Below are positions 43,450 through 55,168 of a DNA stretch of 64,000 nucleotides, in pieces (the first letter of the stretch is position 1; the number at the start of each line of letters is the position of its first letter). The stretch comes from Carposina sasakii. Its lineage: Eukaryota; Arthropoda; Insecta; Lepidoptera; Carposinidae. The stretch lies in NCBI GenBank assembly GCA_014607495.2, contig CP053169.1, positions 5,828,001-5,892,000 on the forward strand, written 5' to 3'. The notes under the pieces were generated by a model that saw nothing but the letters and a program-made list of their open reading frames with translations, searched no databases and was not told the DNA's origin. The position numbers were made by a program, and so were the translations under genes.

Positions 43450-43595
43450 AAATTTATTGCAGTCCACTGCTCTACTTAGGCCTTCTCAGGGTAAGCCTTA
43501 TGCTTCTGCCATTGCCAGGGGGTTTGCCTGGACAGGTTGTTGACTGCAGGGTGATTTTTGGACTATGGTGTCCACACCGAAGGTGTGCTTGTAAA
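43450..43595 (-). mobile_element. SINE-C copy, diverged
   Basis: TTATTGCAGTCCACTGCTCT, TAGGCCTTCTCAGGG, GTTGACTGCAGGGTGATTTT and GGACTATGGTGTCCACACCG keep the order of other minus-strand copies. Confidence 0.6.
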
Positions 43596-43780
43596 ATGTT
43601 TTAAATCAAAATTTTAAAACGCCTCTAGCAAAAGCGAACTAACAAAAACTAACAAGAACTGACAAAAACGACGATTCGTTTATCATATTTATCGTTATAA
43701 AACCTATTGCAGATGTAAAGGTACAATCAAACTAAAATTGTTCCAATTCTAAAATGTATGAAATACAACTTATAATTTTT

Positions 43781-44334
43781 AAAAAAATTAACCGACTTCA
43801 AACTTTAACTAAAAAGCGATAAATAACGTAACTAATTTATCTACTTAATACATATTAAATATCTAAAATTATTTAAATATTTACAACTTAATACCTAATA
43901 CTTTAACAAAGTCATCTTTAATTATTTAAATATTTATAATTATCACTTATTTTTTGGAGTCGGTGCCAGCCTAGGTAACGTAGTCTGTTGTGTTGATGGA
44001 CGCGCGCGGCTGGCAAAGCCACACACACGGCAAAATACAATACGGTGTAGTAGGCAGGGCACGCGGTAATGCAATTTCCTAATTTTGGATCTACTATGAA
44101 TTTTAGTGTCGGTCAATTTTCTTAATTACATTTATTTGTTTGGCTGGCACCGACTCCCAAAAATAAGTGATAACTATAAATATTTAAATAGTTAAAGATG
44201 ACTTTGTTAAAGTATTAGGTATTAAGTGGTAAATATTTAAATAATTTTAGATATTTAATATGTATTAAGTAGTCAAATTAGTTACGTTATTTATCGCTTT
44301 TTAGTTAAAGTTTGAAGTCGGTTAATTTTTTTTT
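43781..44334. mobile_element. Foldback element with 190-bp arms (GAAGTCGGTT)
   Basis: Arms 43781-43971 and 44142-44334 are near-perfect inverted copies: AAAATTAACCGACTTCAAAC...GGAGTCGGTGCCAGCC against GGCTGGCACCGACTCC...GTTTGAAGTCGGTTAATTTT. The 170-bp centre is richer in GC (GATGGACGCGCGCGGCTGGC, AGGGCACGCGGTAATGC). No coding frame. Transcribed, it would form a hairpin of about 190 pairs. Confidence 0.85.
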
Positions 44335-44403
44335 AAGTCAGTTTTTTCTCATTTTTTCTAGTTGTGTTAATGCGTTGTGGACTTAAATAGATGCTAGTTT
44401 ATA

Positions 44404-44460
44404 CAGGATGATTTTTGGTTTCTCCTTTTTTTTTGAAGTCGGTTAAAAACAATTGTTTCG
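44404..44460 (+). repeat. Stray ends: MITE-A terminus plus GAAGTCGGTT terminus
   Basis: TACAGGATGATTTTTGGT (44403-44420) equals the right end of MITE-A, inverted. 14 bases on, TTTTGAAGTCGGTTAAAAAC is the end motif of the preceding foldback. Two solo ends side by side. Confidence 0.5.
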
Positions 44461-45070
44461 GCGAAAGTTTGCTTCATTGTTTGTTTCCAAGAGATACGAA
44501 CATAAAAATTTCCATACCAATGCTATATTTACATATGGTTATTTGCTCACGGGCAGTTATAAAACTGCTGTGTAGGTGGGATAATATATATTTCGAAGTT
44601 TTGAAATTGTGTTCATTTTTATTTTATTTTATTTTCACGCTTTCTAAAATGTTGATTGAAATCGGTCTTGGTGATTGGTGAGCCCACCGCCGCTTTGTAG
44701 GCATAAATGCTCAACCAGTCAGCAACGAATCCTATTAGGTACCTACGTGTTGGCACCGGAGCCTCGTACTCTTTACCAGACTGCGTCAAAGGGAGTGTTA
44801 TGTTTTCCTAGAGTAAATGTAACTTTGTATGTATGAATATTTCTTTGGAACGCTCTAGAACCTAAACGGCTTGTCGCATTTGAGCTTCACAGGTACGATT
44901 ATCATTAGATTCGTCGTAGTTGTTGGAGAAACTAAATTTTTACGCAGTCGAGTTTTTTGTTCAATTAAATGGAATTTTATAACATTTATGCACCACGAAC
45001 CTTCGTGGTTTTGCAAAATTACTGCATCTAGTAAACTGTCTACGTAGAAAACATTAAAACATAGAGTCAA

Positions 45071-46202
45071 TAAAATAGTACAATTTCACCGGCAATATGT
45101 CTTGTCGTTGCCATGAAGGAGTAGGTAAATATGGAGTCAACATGCTTGTACTAATATTTAAAGATATCACTCGAATGGGATCTGTATGATATGTATCTTT
45201 GTCTAAATGTAAGGCAGAGACAGCCAGCTACTAACTTACTCTATGAACCATGGTTAGACTAAGGTCTTAGGCCCGAAAACAAGCTCACCTGCGTTCTGCA
45301 GGCCTGAAAAGTGGATGTGTGATTGCGTGGCCATATAATTGAGTATTTGCTTCTCTAAGAGTATGGTCTCCACGTTTGCCTGCAAGCTTCATGTTTACCG
45401 CGTATCTCGAAGCACAGTCATTCGTCTATCTTGACAGACAGACTCACTGAACTCGTATTGTACCTGACTTATGTTGTGTATATCTGCCTGCATCCAAGTT
45501 TCTTTTTTAACTGTGTATTTTTCTTTGTCGAATTAATAAACTACGATATAAATCCGACTAATAACACCGCTGCCACCGCGATGGTAGTAATTCTAGGATT
45601 ATCATTAACTCTAGGCTTAATAATTGTTTTCCAGTAAGCGTTATTGATTGGAGCAAAATTTTAACCCACTCTATTAATAACTGAACTTAAATCACACTCA
45701 ACCAATATTGCATTGTGATACATTCAGCCAGTTAAAATTAAATCACTCAAACCTTGAAAAAGTAACTAAAGTAAGAAAACAAAGTACTACATACATCATC
45801 TACTATTTTATCTCTTACCCGAGTACCCTTAAAGTAAAAGTTGCCACTTGAATACAAGCGTTAGAATTTAAGCAAATTGAGCATGGATGTAAAACAGTTA
45901 CGAACCGAAGATACCTTAACTAAGGTAATTTTATTTCAACTCAGCTAGTCAAGAGCACGTCGCTCTAGTGGGAAATAATATCCGGGGCATGAAATAATAA
46001 CGATTTTGCTTTGGTTATATCGAAACAGCCGCCCGCGCCTCTATCCACGTAAACTTTAGAATTCCCGTTTATTTTGAGAGAAATTCAGGATATCGTTCTT
46101 CTATCGTTATTCTGGCAGGAACGCACATGAAAAATTTATTCTACGCCCAGTAAATCGACCTATGAATTGATATATTAGTCAGTAAATCAGTAATCAAACA
46201 AT
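45071..46202. other. No gene recognised; possible short Helitron-like remnant at 46026
   Basis: AT-rich DNA. At 46026-46110 GCCGCCCGCGCCTCTATCCA, CGTAAACTTTAGAATTCCCG resembles 58486-58570 (TGGCCATCCGCGACTTCG, ATAAACTTTAGAATTCCCC), a decayed pair. A 68-codon frame at 45431 ends in a hydrophobic stretch but no splice site supports it. Confidence 0.4.
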
Positions 46203-46361
46203 TGCGACGCCATAGGTCCTGGGTTCGAATCCCGGTAGGTGCAAACATTGATGTGATGAATATCGATGTTTGTTTCCGAGTCATGGATGTTTATATACTT
46301 ATCTACCGTATATACCGTTATATGTATTTATATACCGTTGCTTAGTACCCACGACAAAAAA
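46203..46361 (+). mobile_element. SINE-A copy 5, truncated both ends
   Basis: GCGACGCCATAGGTCCTGGG, GGTTCGAATCCCGGTAGG (B box), GTTTCCGAGTCATGGATG and TTGCTTAGTACCCACGACA, then an A-run replaces the rest of the body. The A-box head is missing. Confidence 0.75.
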
Positions 46362-46970
46362 AAAAAATCGGGATTTAAATTACACCGCTACGAGTACGAG
46401 TTAAGATATAATAATCTATATTACCGCCATATTTCTTTAAAATCCATCTAGTAGTTATGGCGTGAAAGTGTAATAGGATCCAAACATCTTCACATTCACA
46501 AACTTTAATAGTATTATTAAAATTTAAGAGTCGTTTCACTCTGCTACCCGAATTTAAGGAAGAGATTACAAAATATATTTATGTAAAAAAACGACATCAG
46601 AAAAGTAAACAATGCCTGTAGAGAACTGATTTGACAGGTGTCCTAACTTTACAACATAATTACCGGTGGAAATATACCCAAACTAAAAAACAAAAAACAC
46701 TTTGCAAAAACAAACAGAAAAAAGTGGTGTAGAAAGTGGCGCCGCAGTTTTCTGCCAAGTTCTGTAGGTATACCCTTAGGACGCATCCATCACGTGGTGA
46801 CAAAATAGGGCACGTACATCAAACCGTGACTGACGGCTGGGTTAATGGCCTTTGTGATGATACCTTTGAAGTCAATCCAGCCAAAACACATGTCACTGAA
46901 GGTAACGAACTATGAGGAATAACATTCTTTTATGTGTTTGATAAGATCGTATTACTGGAAGTGTTTAGAT
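46362..46970. other. No gene recognised
   Basis: AT-rich; no supported feature. Confidence 0.4.
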
Positions 46971-47210
46971 TTCATCATCATCAGCCTATTGCAGTCCACT
47001 GCTGGATGTAGGCCTCCCCCAGGGCACGCCACAAGACTGCCATGGGAGGTATTTGCCCAAAGTCACCACGCTGGGCGGGCGGGTTGGTGACCGCAGTTTG
47101 TATTTTGGACTATGTTGTCTACACGGGAGGCGCTGCTGCCCACCTCTTGGGAACTCTTAATCGCCTCGTACGATACCCACGGACAGACATGTTTAGATTT
47201 AGATAAGTCT
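46971..47210 (-). mobile_element. SINE-C, longest copy, minus strand
   Basis: Read on the minus strand: GTGGGTATCGTACGAGGCGA, AGGTGGGCAGCAGCGCCTCC, AACTGCGGTCACCAACCCGC, CCAGCGTGGTGACTTTGGGC, GGGGGAGGCCTACATCCAGC and AGTGGACTGCAATAGGCTGA, ending in TGATGATG. About 235 bp. The last 45 bases equal the RTE-like LINE end at 57632. Confidence 0.8.
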
Positions 47211-47458
47211 ATTTCCTTCGAGGTGGTTTTGTCCGCCTAAGATGACTGATAAGAAAATAAAAATCGGAAAAAAATGTTTTATCCGTCCCACTATTAGTAT
47301 GAAAATGGGACAAACCAAACTTTTTTTTCCGGTCTGTCACACTGGGGGGGACAAAACAGGGTGACAGATCGGAAATCCATCAAATGTAGTCATTTGATGC
47401 GTCATTTAAACAATTCACGCTGACATAAGCTGACAATTTGTCACTATTTTTTTTTTGA

Positions 47459-47530
47459 GATCTCTGAACCTGTAGTTCTGGCTAATCCATTTCAGAAACA
47501 CAGCGATGACTTTATGTCTTTATCTATATT
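47459..47530 (-). mobile_element. SINE-E fragment, minus strand
   Basis: GATCTCTGAACCTGTAGTTC, TGGCTAATCCATTTCAGAAA and CACAGCGATGACTTTATG, the inverted family start. Confidence 0.45.
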
Positions 47531-47541
47531 ATCTCTACCTA

Positions 47542-48217
47542 TCTATACATATAATAAAAATTTTACGGATCGCTGTCTGTACATGGAAGATATATGAGAA
47601 AAAATATTATAAGAGAACTTTATCAACGCAATAGTACCCAAAAGAATGATTTTTGGAATTTTTGTCTGTTTGTCTGTGCGTTTGGGCACGCTAATCTCAG
47701 AAACGGCTGAACCGATTTCGATGCAGTTTTCAGGTATACAGGATGTAATAAAAAGGGTATGTTAAGCGAAAAGCTATATAAATAGCCCACTATTCACAAA
47801 ATTTGAGACTCGTAATCACATGTTTATTTTTCAAGATTGTATGAAAATTCCCGAGATGTTTAAGAATTATCCATACTATCTGGAAAAATAAACATGTGAT
47901 TTCGATACTCAAATTTTGCAGATAGGTTCTATACGGTGGGCTATCTTCATAGAATTTCGCTACATACCCCTTTTGTTACATCCTGTCCTGTATATTGTGA
48001 CAGGTCCCACTTAACATATAGGCTACTTTTTATTTTATTTTATTATTTTCATGAGACACAAACAGTACTATTACACAAATATATTTACAATACATAAGTA
48101 GCACATACACCAGCAAAGTATCTACCAAATTATCCCGGGAATATGTTTTTATCCCGGATAATTTCGACATTTTGTTTTTCTGCAGTCCACGCGGATGGAG
48201 TCGCGGGCGTCCACTAG
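47542..48217 (+). mobile_element. Helitron with two nested insertions
   Basis: Starts A|TCTATACATATAATAAAA and ends CTAG|T (48214-48217) with GTCCACGCGGATGGAG before the end. Against the uninterrupted copy at 62346 it carries a foldback MITE (47737-47992) after TTTTCAGG and a roughly 100-bp AT-rich block (48033-48133) inside the TTTTTATCCC site. The second block starts with a T/TTTA run, as a reverse-inserted poly(A) fragment would. Confidence 0.75.
47737..47992. mobile_element. Foldback MITE copy 2, nested in Helitron
   Basis: TACAGGATGTAATAAAAAGG...ACAAAATTTGAGACTCG and the inverted right arm ending TGTTACATCCTGTCCTGTA. About 256 bp; the right end shows a small CCTGT duplication. Confidence 0.75.
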
Positions 48218-48370
48218 TATATACATATATAAATATATTGATTCCTTGAGTAAACATTTTATTTCCCTATTAAATTTATTAAATACAAAACTGGATGTTT
48301 TGGGAGTGTGGGAGAGATTCCTCCGAGATCGACACGAAACGAGAACGACAACGATATTTCTAAAGTTTAA

Positions 48371-48395
<25 letters not shown>
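48371..48395. repeat. AT microsatellite
   Basis: About twelve AT units in a row. Confidence 0.9.
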
Positions 48396-48401
<6 letters not shown>

Positions 48402-48619
48402 GGCCAATTGTTTCGATCTTGTATTGGAGGTTTTGAACTAAATCCCTCCAAACCAATTTAAAACTCACTCAAGAGCATACTAATTCAGACAGGTAAAGTA
48501 CAGATTGTTAAATTATAAATCGGTAGGTAATCTGCTTTTATTGTTCTGTAAGACGAGTTTTTATTGCGCTGTTTTTATAGCAGTTTACTTAATAATTCAC
48601 TTTTCATTAGTAGATCTGT

Positions 48620-48760
48620 ATCTCAGAATAGAATAGAATAGAATAGATTTTTTATTTGAAAATTACACATACACGGATAGAAGTAACATCGAAAAGGACA
48701 ATAGAAATATGGTAGAAAAACAGATCAAAAGAAGTAAGTAGACAGGTAGAAGTACATGAA
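48620..48760 (+). repeat. Repeat F, copy 2
   Basis: AGAATAGAATAGAATAGATT, TTATTTGAAAATTACACATA, CACGGATAGAAGTAACATCG and CAGATCAAAAGAAG. The family may continue to about 48900, where a GC-richer part (GTCAGTCCCGGGTACGTGCA) lies; the other copy lacks it. Confidence 0.6.
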
Positions 48761-48900
48761 ACGAAGAACAGTAAGTAGAACTGTGTGCCCTATTTGGAGC
48801 CCGTCAGTCCCGGGTACGTGCAACCGCCAAACGGGTCCCTTTTCAGCTGGATGCTGCTAAGATAAGATAGGCGTGCCTACCTTGCAAGCAGCGCTGGTTT

Positions 48901-50071
48901 TCAAATCTCAGGTGAGTTTAGAGTTAGTTTATGGTATGGTTTTGAATCACTTTTCAGGTTCGTACCATTTTACGATACCTAATAATATATATCTATTCTA
49001 TACTTAACTATGGGTATCTTTTATCTCGACCATATTTATTTATTTAGTTATTACTTTATCAGGTATCTTACTAGTTTAATCTGCAATATCTTATGTAATA
49101 CTATATTTATTCCATTGTTATATTTATGTTAACGTAACATTAAAATTATAACCGTATTATAAACATTTTTATCTCTATTCCTCAACCAGAATTGTCTATT
49201 CTGTTGTTTTCATGCACTCTATTCCTATTTATTCCAGACCTCAACATCGTTAACGATTTTAAATCTGGAACAAAATTCCAAGTTAAGCGTCCAATTTGGT
49301 CCATTCATACAAAATTGCATTAATCTGTCGGAGCATCAAACGAGCTTAAACCCCTAAATTCTGTTCGCAGCAGCTAATCGAATAAATGCCGTGCTAAGAG
49401 TAACTAAGCTATAGACAGTCCATTTTGCGGAATTAAACACATTCTTATATGCATACCGTGATATTAGCAAAATAACTGATTGCAGGGAGTCTTCTATTTG
49501 TAAATTTTATTTTATTTTGTAGCTCTAATTTTTTTTACGTAGGTTTAGTTATTATAGCAAATAATTATAGTTCGTAGGTTACTGATTGTTTAAGCAAAAC
49601 ATGGTCTAATTTTGATAGATGTTTTATCAGCCAAATAATTTTTTTTAACAGTGTTTAAACTTTAGCCACGGTTTTTGTAATACAACGCGTCTTAATCGTA
49701 AAGTTCCCACCTTTACGATTCAAATTCGAAATTCCGCGCTCTATATCTCATTCATTTGAGATACCGGACTCTTCCACATTATGGATCATTCCAGAATGCG
49801 CCAGAATGCATCAAAATGTCAGAGCAATTCGATCCCTGCCAATTCCCTTTGCTAGTTAGCTGAAACTTTATAACTTGGAACTTAGTTATCGGAACATCCA
49901 GTTAATTTATGTAAAGTTGCAACGTCTCAGTTGATATTAGAAATGTTTGAGTCGGTATTCCAAGATTATAGCTACTAAAGTCAATAAAGTAAAAACTAAA
50001 AGTAAATTAAATAAGGCTGGTGTAGCTCTTTATTAACACGACAAAATTTCTAAAAAGCTATGTTTTTAATA
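48901..50071. other. No gene recognised
   Basis: 1.2 kb AT-rich, no supported feature. Confidence 0.45.
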
Positions 50072-50457
50072 TACAGGATGTTTTTTGTGGCCACCATTAA
50101 CGAAGGGTACGTACTCTATACATCAAATAAAGTAAGTTTATGGCAAAAAAAAATGCTGGGAAAATAAAAAAAAAAAACATTTTTTTTTTTAAATTCCTTG
50201 ATCGTGCGAAATTTATAGTGTCTAGTGTTTATGTTAGTTTTTTTATAGACAGATATTAATTATTTTTCGTGAAAAAATCCTGCTACGCGCGTCTATGTGC
50301 ATTTATGCAGAAAAACGCAGTCTATTTACTCAACTTTGGACCCTAATATTTTGGAAACCAGACACTTCCCAGGTATGCTTCCATGGAGAAAAATGATCGT
50401 GATGATGAGGAGATTCCGTAGTTTTCGGGAACGTTGACGACCAAAAATCATCCTGTA
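50072..50457 (+). mobile_element. MITE-A copy 3
   Basis: TACAGGATGTTTTTTGTGGC to AAAATCATCCTGTA, 386 bp, flanked by TA. All blocks of the family are present with only scattered changes from copy 1. Confidence 0.85.
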
Positions 50458-51036
50458 TAATCTTATTATGAAGTGCTTGACCATAACTTATACCATACCT
50501 ACAATACCCCAAAACTAAGTCATAAAAATTTACTTCTGTGTAACCAAATAGATAGACATAGTTACTCGTATTAGTAGTTAAAATTTGTTTTATCTATGGA
50601 TTTGCTTTTTTGTCTATGTATTGCGTAGGTGGTAGACAGTAAGTCTTATAAAGTACACTAGTATTACACATTGAAGAAGAAGGTATCTAAGCTATTGAGC
50701 TCCAATTCACATGATGGACCATTTACCACCGACGTATATGTCTCGTCAATTCCACAAAAGGCGAAGTCGGGGCGTTTAGTTCATTTCCGGGTACGTTGAG
50801 TACTGACTTCCGTTGCCCACCCTCTATGCTGCTACTTATAGGTATAAACATACAGGGTTTTAGCAAAAGGAATATAAGTCAAACATGTGGATTATCTACA
50901 TACTATAATAAAAAACCCACTATATAAAATTCTTTCCTAAAAATGTGTGGCTTGAATCCATTCAAATCATGAGACATAATATTATATCGCATGATACAGA
51001 AAAATTAATATCTTTTAGTTACTTACACTTCATCTA
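50458..51036. other. No gene recognised
   Basis: AT-rich; no supported feature. Confidence 0.4.
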
Positions 51037-51304
51037 CCTACATACATATACATATAATCACGCCTTTATCGCTTACGGGGTAGGCAGAGCACCAACGGTC
51101 GATAGAACCACATGGTGCTACTTCTGACTAATTTTGATGGTATAGTTGAGATGTACAAGTTCGGTTAGTAGTGACAGGTGGTCAGCCCATCGCCTACAAA
51201 ACACCAAAACCCTCTTGTCCCTCTACTGACTTGTACAGTATGCCCGGGAAGAAAAGCAGCTGTAGTATTATTGGTTTTTTTTACTCCCAGAGCAGCGTAG
51301 AAGT
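51037..51304 (-). mobile_element. SINE-D copy, minus strand, near full length
   Basis: CATACATATACATATAATCA (tail), CTTACGGGGTAGGCAGAGCA, TGGTGCTACTTCTGACTAAT, GTGACAGGTGGTCAGCCCAT, CTTGTACAGTATGCCCGGGA and TTACTCCCAGAGCAGCG. Matches 60468-60736 inverted. Confidence 0.8.
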
Positions 51305-51659
51305 ACTTACCTAAACAGAATTTTCAATATATATCTATATGTATTACAAAGTTATGAATAAAATTGATTATTATTTTTATCCTAGCAATGTTCAACAGTC
51401 TAAAGGGAAAATTTACTTCCCTCCCCTTTAAAATACGGAAAATATGAGGTCAAATTTAATTTCGAAATTTCCGTGCAAATTGACTTTTACGGGTTGGTCG
51501 GGAAACCATATTTTACATATTGTGAACAGTGACAAGTTTATCAGAAAAATTGGGAGAAAAAAATGTTGCAGCAAAAATAGCAACCTGTCGTATGTCATAT
51601 TCAATGAAGTTTAGTTGCGATGTTTCATAGTCATATTGGAATTTTGGAGAATCTGCTAC

Positions 51660-52005
51660 ATACATGCTCCCAAAATGAGGTAGCCAAAACCGCAGGATCG
51701 CGAAGGAAATGATACAACCACGTTAAGCGGGGCCACATGTAAAAAATCAGTCACAAGTTAGATACAACTTATGCAGCTCATAACATGAAAGAACTTTCCT
51801 GAGTTCCTAAGTCGACTATTAGGACAAGAACTTAGAGAACCTACACACATACATACATCAATGGAGCAGACAGATCTCAGCAAGATCGCGAAGGAGATCC
51901 TGTAACTGCATTTTGCACAGCATAGTCGACTCTTACGACATGCATGGAAGGAGACGCCGCTGATGTATTCTAATGAAGCCCCGCATCAGCACAGAATCTA
52001 AAAGA
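51660..52005 (+). mobile_element. SINE-E pair, plus strand
   Basis: Two partial copies in tandem: CCAAAATGAGGTAGCCAAAA...TAAGTCGACTATTAGGAC, then ATCTCAGCAAGATCGCGAAG...CGACTCTTACGACATGCATG and TAATGAAGCCCCGCATCAGC. Suggests insertion of one into or next to another. Confidence 0.55.
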
Positions 52006-52616
52006 TATCTTATGGATTAAATACATAGTATATCGATCAAGCATATTGTCTACCTAATACTCTATAGTAGTTGTTAGTGGTAATACCAATGTCTGGACAA
52101 CTTTGTTATCTAATAGTTAAACATGATGAATATATCTACATACTTGAAATTAAAACATTTTGAATACAAGGAAAATACATAATATCTTTTTTCTGAGGTG
52201 TTCAAAAATATCAAAGAGCGGTTCAAAAATGGTATCAAATAGCAATTAATCTTTTTAGTACATAGTTTACACAGCGAATATCATTTAAAACGAGATCTTA
52301 CTCAAATTCTTACAATAAACCTATAAAACAAGCATATAAAATATAACACAAAAGCGTGTTTTTTTTTTCAAGAGAGATTTCTTTTAGCAAACCAAGTTAT
52401 ACCATAGAGATTCAAATATGAGTAAAAGAAATAGCTAGAAATAACTCAGAATAATGTTTGTTGAGTATTATCGGGGCTTATAGTCGTTAATGCATTGGAT
52501 ACACTACCGAATTACTAAAGACAGATCGTGGAGTACAAAAAAAACGGAGAAATGTCCAATGCAGTATGACCCAATCACTGAATAATCTCACTTTACTTTT
52601 TACTTTAGAATCACTT
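52006..52616. other. No gene recognised
   Basis: AT-rich; no supported feature. Confidence 0.4.
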
Positions 52617-52799
52617 TAGAAGTTTCTAGTCCCACGCTAAGATCCATAAGAAAGAACTATGACTAGGAAACAAAATTGATTTCATATTATATCATAATTT
52701 ATATGTTTTTTCTCCGTGGTTTGCACCTACTCTGACTCGAAACCAGGGACCAAGGACGCGACAGGTCGGGTTACTACCAACTACACCAATCAGTCGTCA
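52617..52799 (-). mobile_element. SINE-A copy 6, old and diverged
   Basis: TCTAGTCCCACGCTAAGATC, GGTTTGCACCTACTCTGACT, CGAAACCAGGGACC (altered B box) and CAACTACACCAATCAGTCGTC. The most diverged copy of the family here. Confidence 0.6.
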
Positions 52800-53407
52800 G
52801 ATTTGTCACAGGTAGGTGCTGCATACTATGGTGCAACAAAATGTTATTTTCTATGAACAAAATATTTTAGGGCATCTCCTACTTATCAATCCTTCGTGCA
52901 TTAGATACACGAGATGAGACCCCTTCTTAATATAAAAGCAACATTTCCCCCGCAGCAAACAAAACTACGTTAGTTAGACAAGTGTGTCAACACAAGTGAC
53001 CAACGAAATACCCCACTTCTTTTGACCGAATTGATTACATAAGATCCTGATGGCCAGATCCATCACAGTCAGCAAACAAATCGAGGAAGTAGGCGGCTGT
53101 ATTTACTTAATCCGGTATATTCCGTTATTTTTAAGGGAAATACAAGTGGATCTGGGTCGAACTGACGAAGTTGGATGCCATTTTTCGCGATAAAAAGTTG
53201 GCGCGAAAAGGTGCTGAAGGATGAGGAACTAATTTCCAAGTTCAAATAATTCCCGTCGTGAATGAGAATAAAACAGGAAATTGCTTACAACTTTAGGCAT
53301 CCATTTTTGTGATAGTATAAGGATAACTATGCTTGCTTGATGAAGATATAGACAGCATCAACTTTATCCGTCAAATAGGCTATCTGAGCATTGGAAAAAT
53401 CGGCTCT
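52800..53407. other. No gene recognised
   Basis: No supported gene. Around 53340-53415 GACAGCATCAACTTTATCCG and GAAAAATCGGCTC resemble 43040-43090, a short shared word set. Confidence 0.35.
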
Positions 53408-53960
53408 TAAAAAAATTTGGTTTGAGATACCTATGTGATTTATTGCATAACATGTAAAATACCAGGTTCATTACGAACACTATCTTATATACCTACATTT
53501 GTGATTCCTAGATTCAATAATAATTACGGCAGGCGAACTGACGCATGCTTGCTGCCGCGGGTACTCAATGAGCTACCATATGAGGTCATTGAGTCCCTGT
53601 ATGGGGACAACCATAAACAGATATTAAAAAAGTATTTCCTACAACAATGTAAAACCGGTTCCACATGTAACGAGGAAGCCGTAAACGTCTAACTATAATG
53701 GGTATAATAATTATGTTCGTTAATTGAGTTATATTCACGATCTTTATGTGGTAACTGGCATACTCGCGACATGGGGCACTGGGCAATGCTTCTATAGAAT
53801 AGAAAGTAAGTAGTATTAATAAGTACTTAGATATAAGTGGTGGGGGACAAGGGTCACGCATAAACCACCCAGGGATTATGTGACCCTTCATTAAAATTGT
53901 AAAAGAACCTATATTATATAATAAATAAATAAATAAAAAAAAATAATAATAACAAACCTG
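53408..53960 (+). pseudogene. LINE 3' end with AATA tail
   Basis: Frame TFVIPRFNNNYGRRTDACLL, PRVLNELPYEVIESL, KQILKKYFLQQ to a stop at about 53690, then a 240-bp 3' UTR and AATAAATAAATAAATA followed by an A-rich tail (to about 53950). The PR-N-LP-F-K ending is the usual C-terminus of a LINE ORF2. 5'-truncated. Clade not determined. Confidence 0.6.
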
Positions 53961-53967
53961 AAATGAA

Positions 53968-54101
53968 GAACTAACCACTACTAACCGAACTTGTATATCT
54001 CAATTATACCCTCAAAATTGGTCAGAAGTGGCACCATGTGGTTGTATCGGCCCTTGGTGCTCTGCCTACCCCGTAAGGCGTGATTATATGTATGTAGGTG
54101 T
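53968..54101 (+). mobile_element. SINE-D 3' half, plus strand
   Basis: CACTACTAACCGAACTTGTA, CCCTCAAAATTGGTCAGAAG, GGCACCATGTGGTTGTATCG, CTCTGCCTACCCCGTAAGGC and GTGATTATATGTATGTAGG. Begins within about 20 bases of the preceding LINE tail. Confidence 0.75.
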
Positions 54102-54984
54102 ATATGGAGAACTAACTCAATAAAATGCAGGCACTTTATGAAACTTTATTATCCTCAAAATTCGCCAAATTTTCTGGATTCTACAAGTATCTAATAGGAG
54201 TCGCACATCTAAAGTATTTGTGACATATACCTATAAAGTATCATAGATGGGTGGATACATACGTTCTAAATTTCTATGCAGCACCAAAGTTTAATTTTCG
54301 CGCTCACTCCTAACCATAGCTTCTAATTATACCCGCTCTCACCTTTAATTAAATTGGCGTAGATAAATTTCAGTTTAAACCGACGTTACACTGTTTTACG
54401 ACGTCTGGATATGCGGTAGAGTTATTCGCGTTCTATTCAAAACTATTGTACTTTCGTGTGTAACATTTTGTTATTATTTGCGTTTTCGTTCAATTTGCCT
54501 AATGGTTTCACATTTCTTAGATTATTTTTTTGTGGGTTTTGTTTAGAGGACCGTTAGACGTTTTAGCTGATTAGTTAAATATTAGCTGTCGTTTCTTTTA
54601 CGATACAATATTCATGCCTTGTTCTAAACTAAAGTAAACAGCATGTTAATGGTGCCTCGCATATTTGTCTACTGATTCAATCGAGAAAAAACATAACTTT
54701 ACATAAGCCCTTTCATCATGCTCGTTATCAAGGTAAAATAAAGAGATGAAATTGGTAAACCAGCAGTAACAAGAGTTGGCAACACGCATTATACGAAAGA
54801 TGTGTGGATACTTCGAGAACATTCGCAATAAACAACAGTTTGTACGGAAATATCCCTTTAATGAGCTTTAAAGGGACCAACATCAACTTAATTAGGCCAG
54901 GCTTACCTAGCATGCCAAGTTCTTGCATGTTAATTTCGTGTGTACAGTTGCTGACATAGAATCACTACATATTACAAAGTCGTC
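54102..54984. other. No gene recognised
   Basis: AT-rich. A minus-strand ATG at 54928 is followed after seven codons by GGTAAGCC, donor-like; too little to call an exon. Confidence 0.35.
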
Positions 54985-55168
54985 TTGCTGCCTGTCTGTC
55001 CCTATGTAATCTTAGATTTTTAAAACTTCGCAACGGATTTTGATGCGGTTTTTTTTATTAGATAGAGTAATTCAAGAGGTAAATTTATATGTATAACTAG
55101 GAACCCGCCCCGGCTTTGCACGGGTGCAATGCCCCCTCACGCAGACGAAGTCGTGGGCGACCGCTAGT
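54985..55168 (+). repeat. Helitron-like repeat ending CTAG|T
   Basis: TGCCTGTCTGTCCCTATGTA, TTCGCAACGGATTTTGATGC, AACCCGCCCCGGCTTTGCAC, then CGCAGACGAAGTCGTGGGCG and CGCTAGTG (CTAG at 55164-55167). The end resembles the Helitron family; the body is a different one. Confidence 0.5.

Noticed and set aside
45431..45637. 68-codon frame ending in a hydrophobic stretch, like a membrane anchor.
   Set aside because: No usable splice acceptor in front of the convincing part, and no downstream poly(A) signal could be tied to it.
54878..54928. ATG followed by a GGTAAGCC donor-like site on the minus strand (mini first exon).
   Set aside because: Seven codons are too few to separate from chance, with no partner exon seen.
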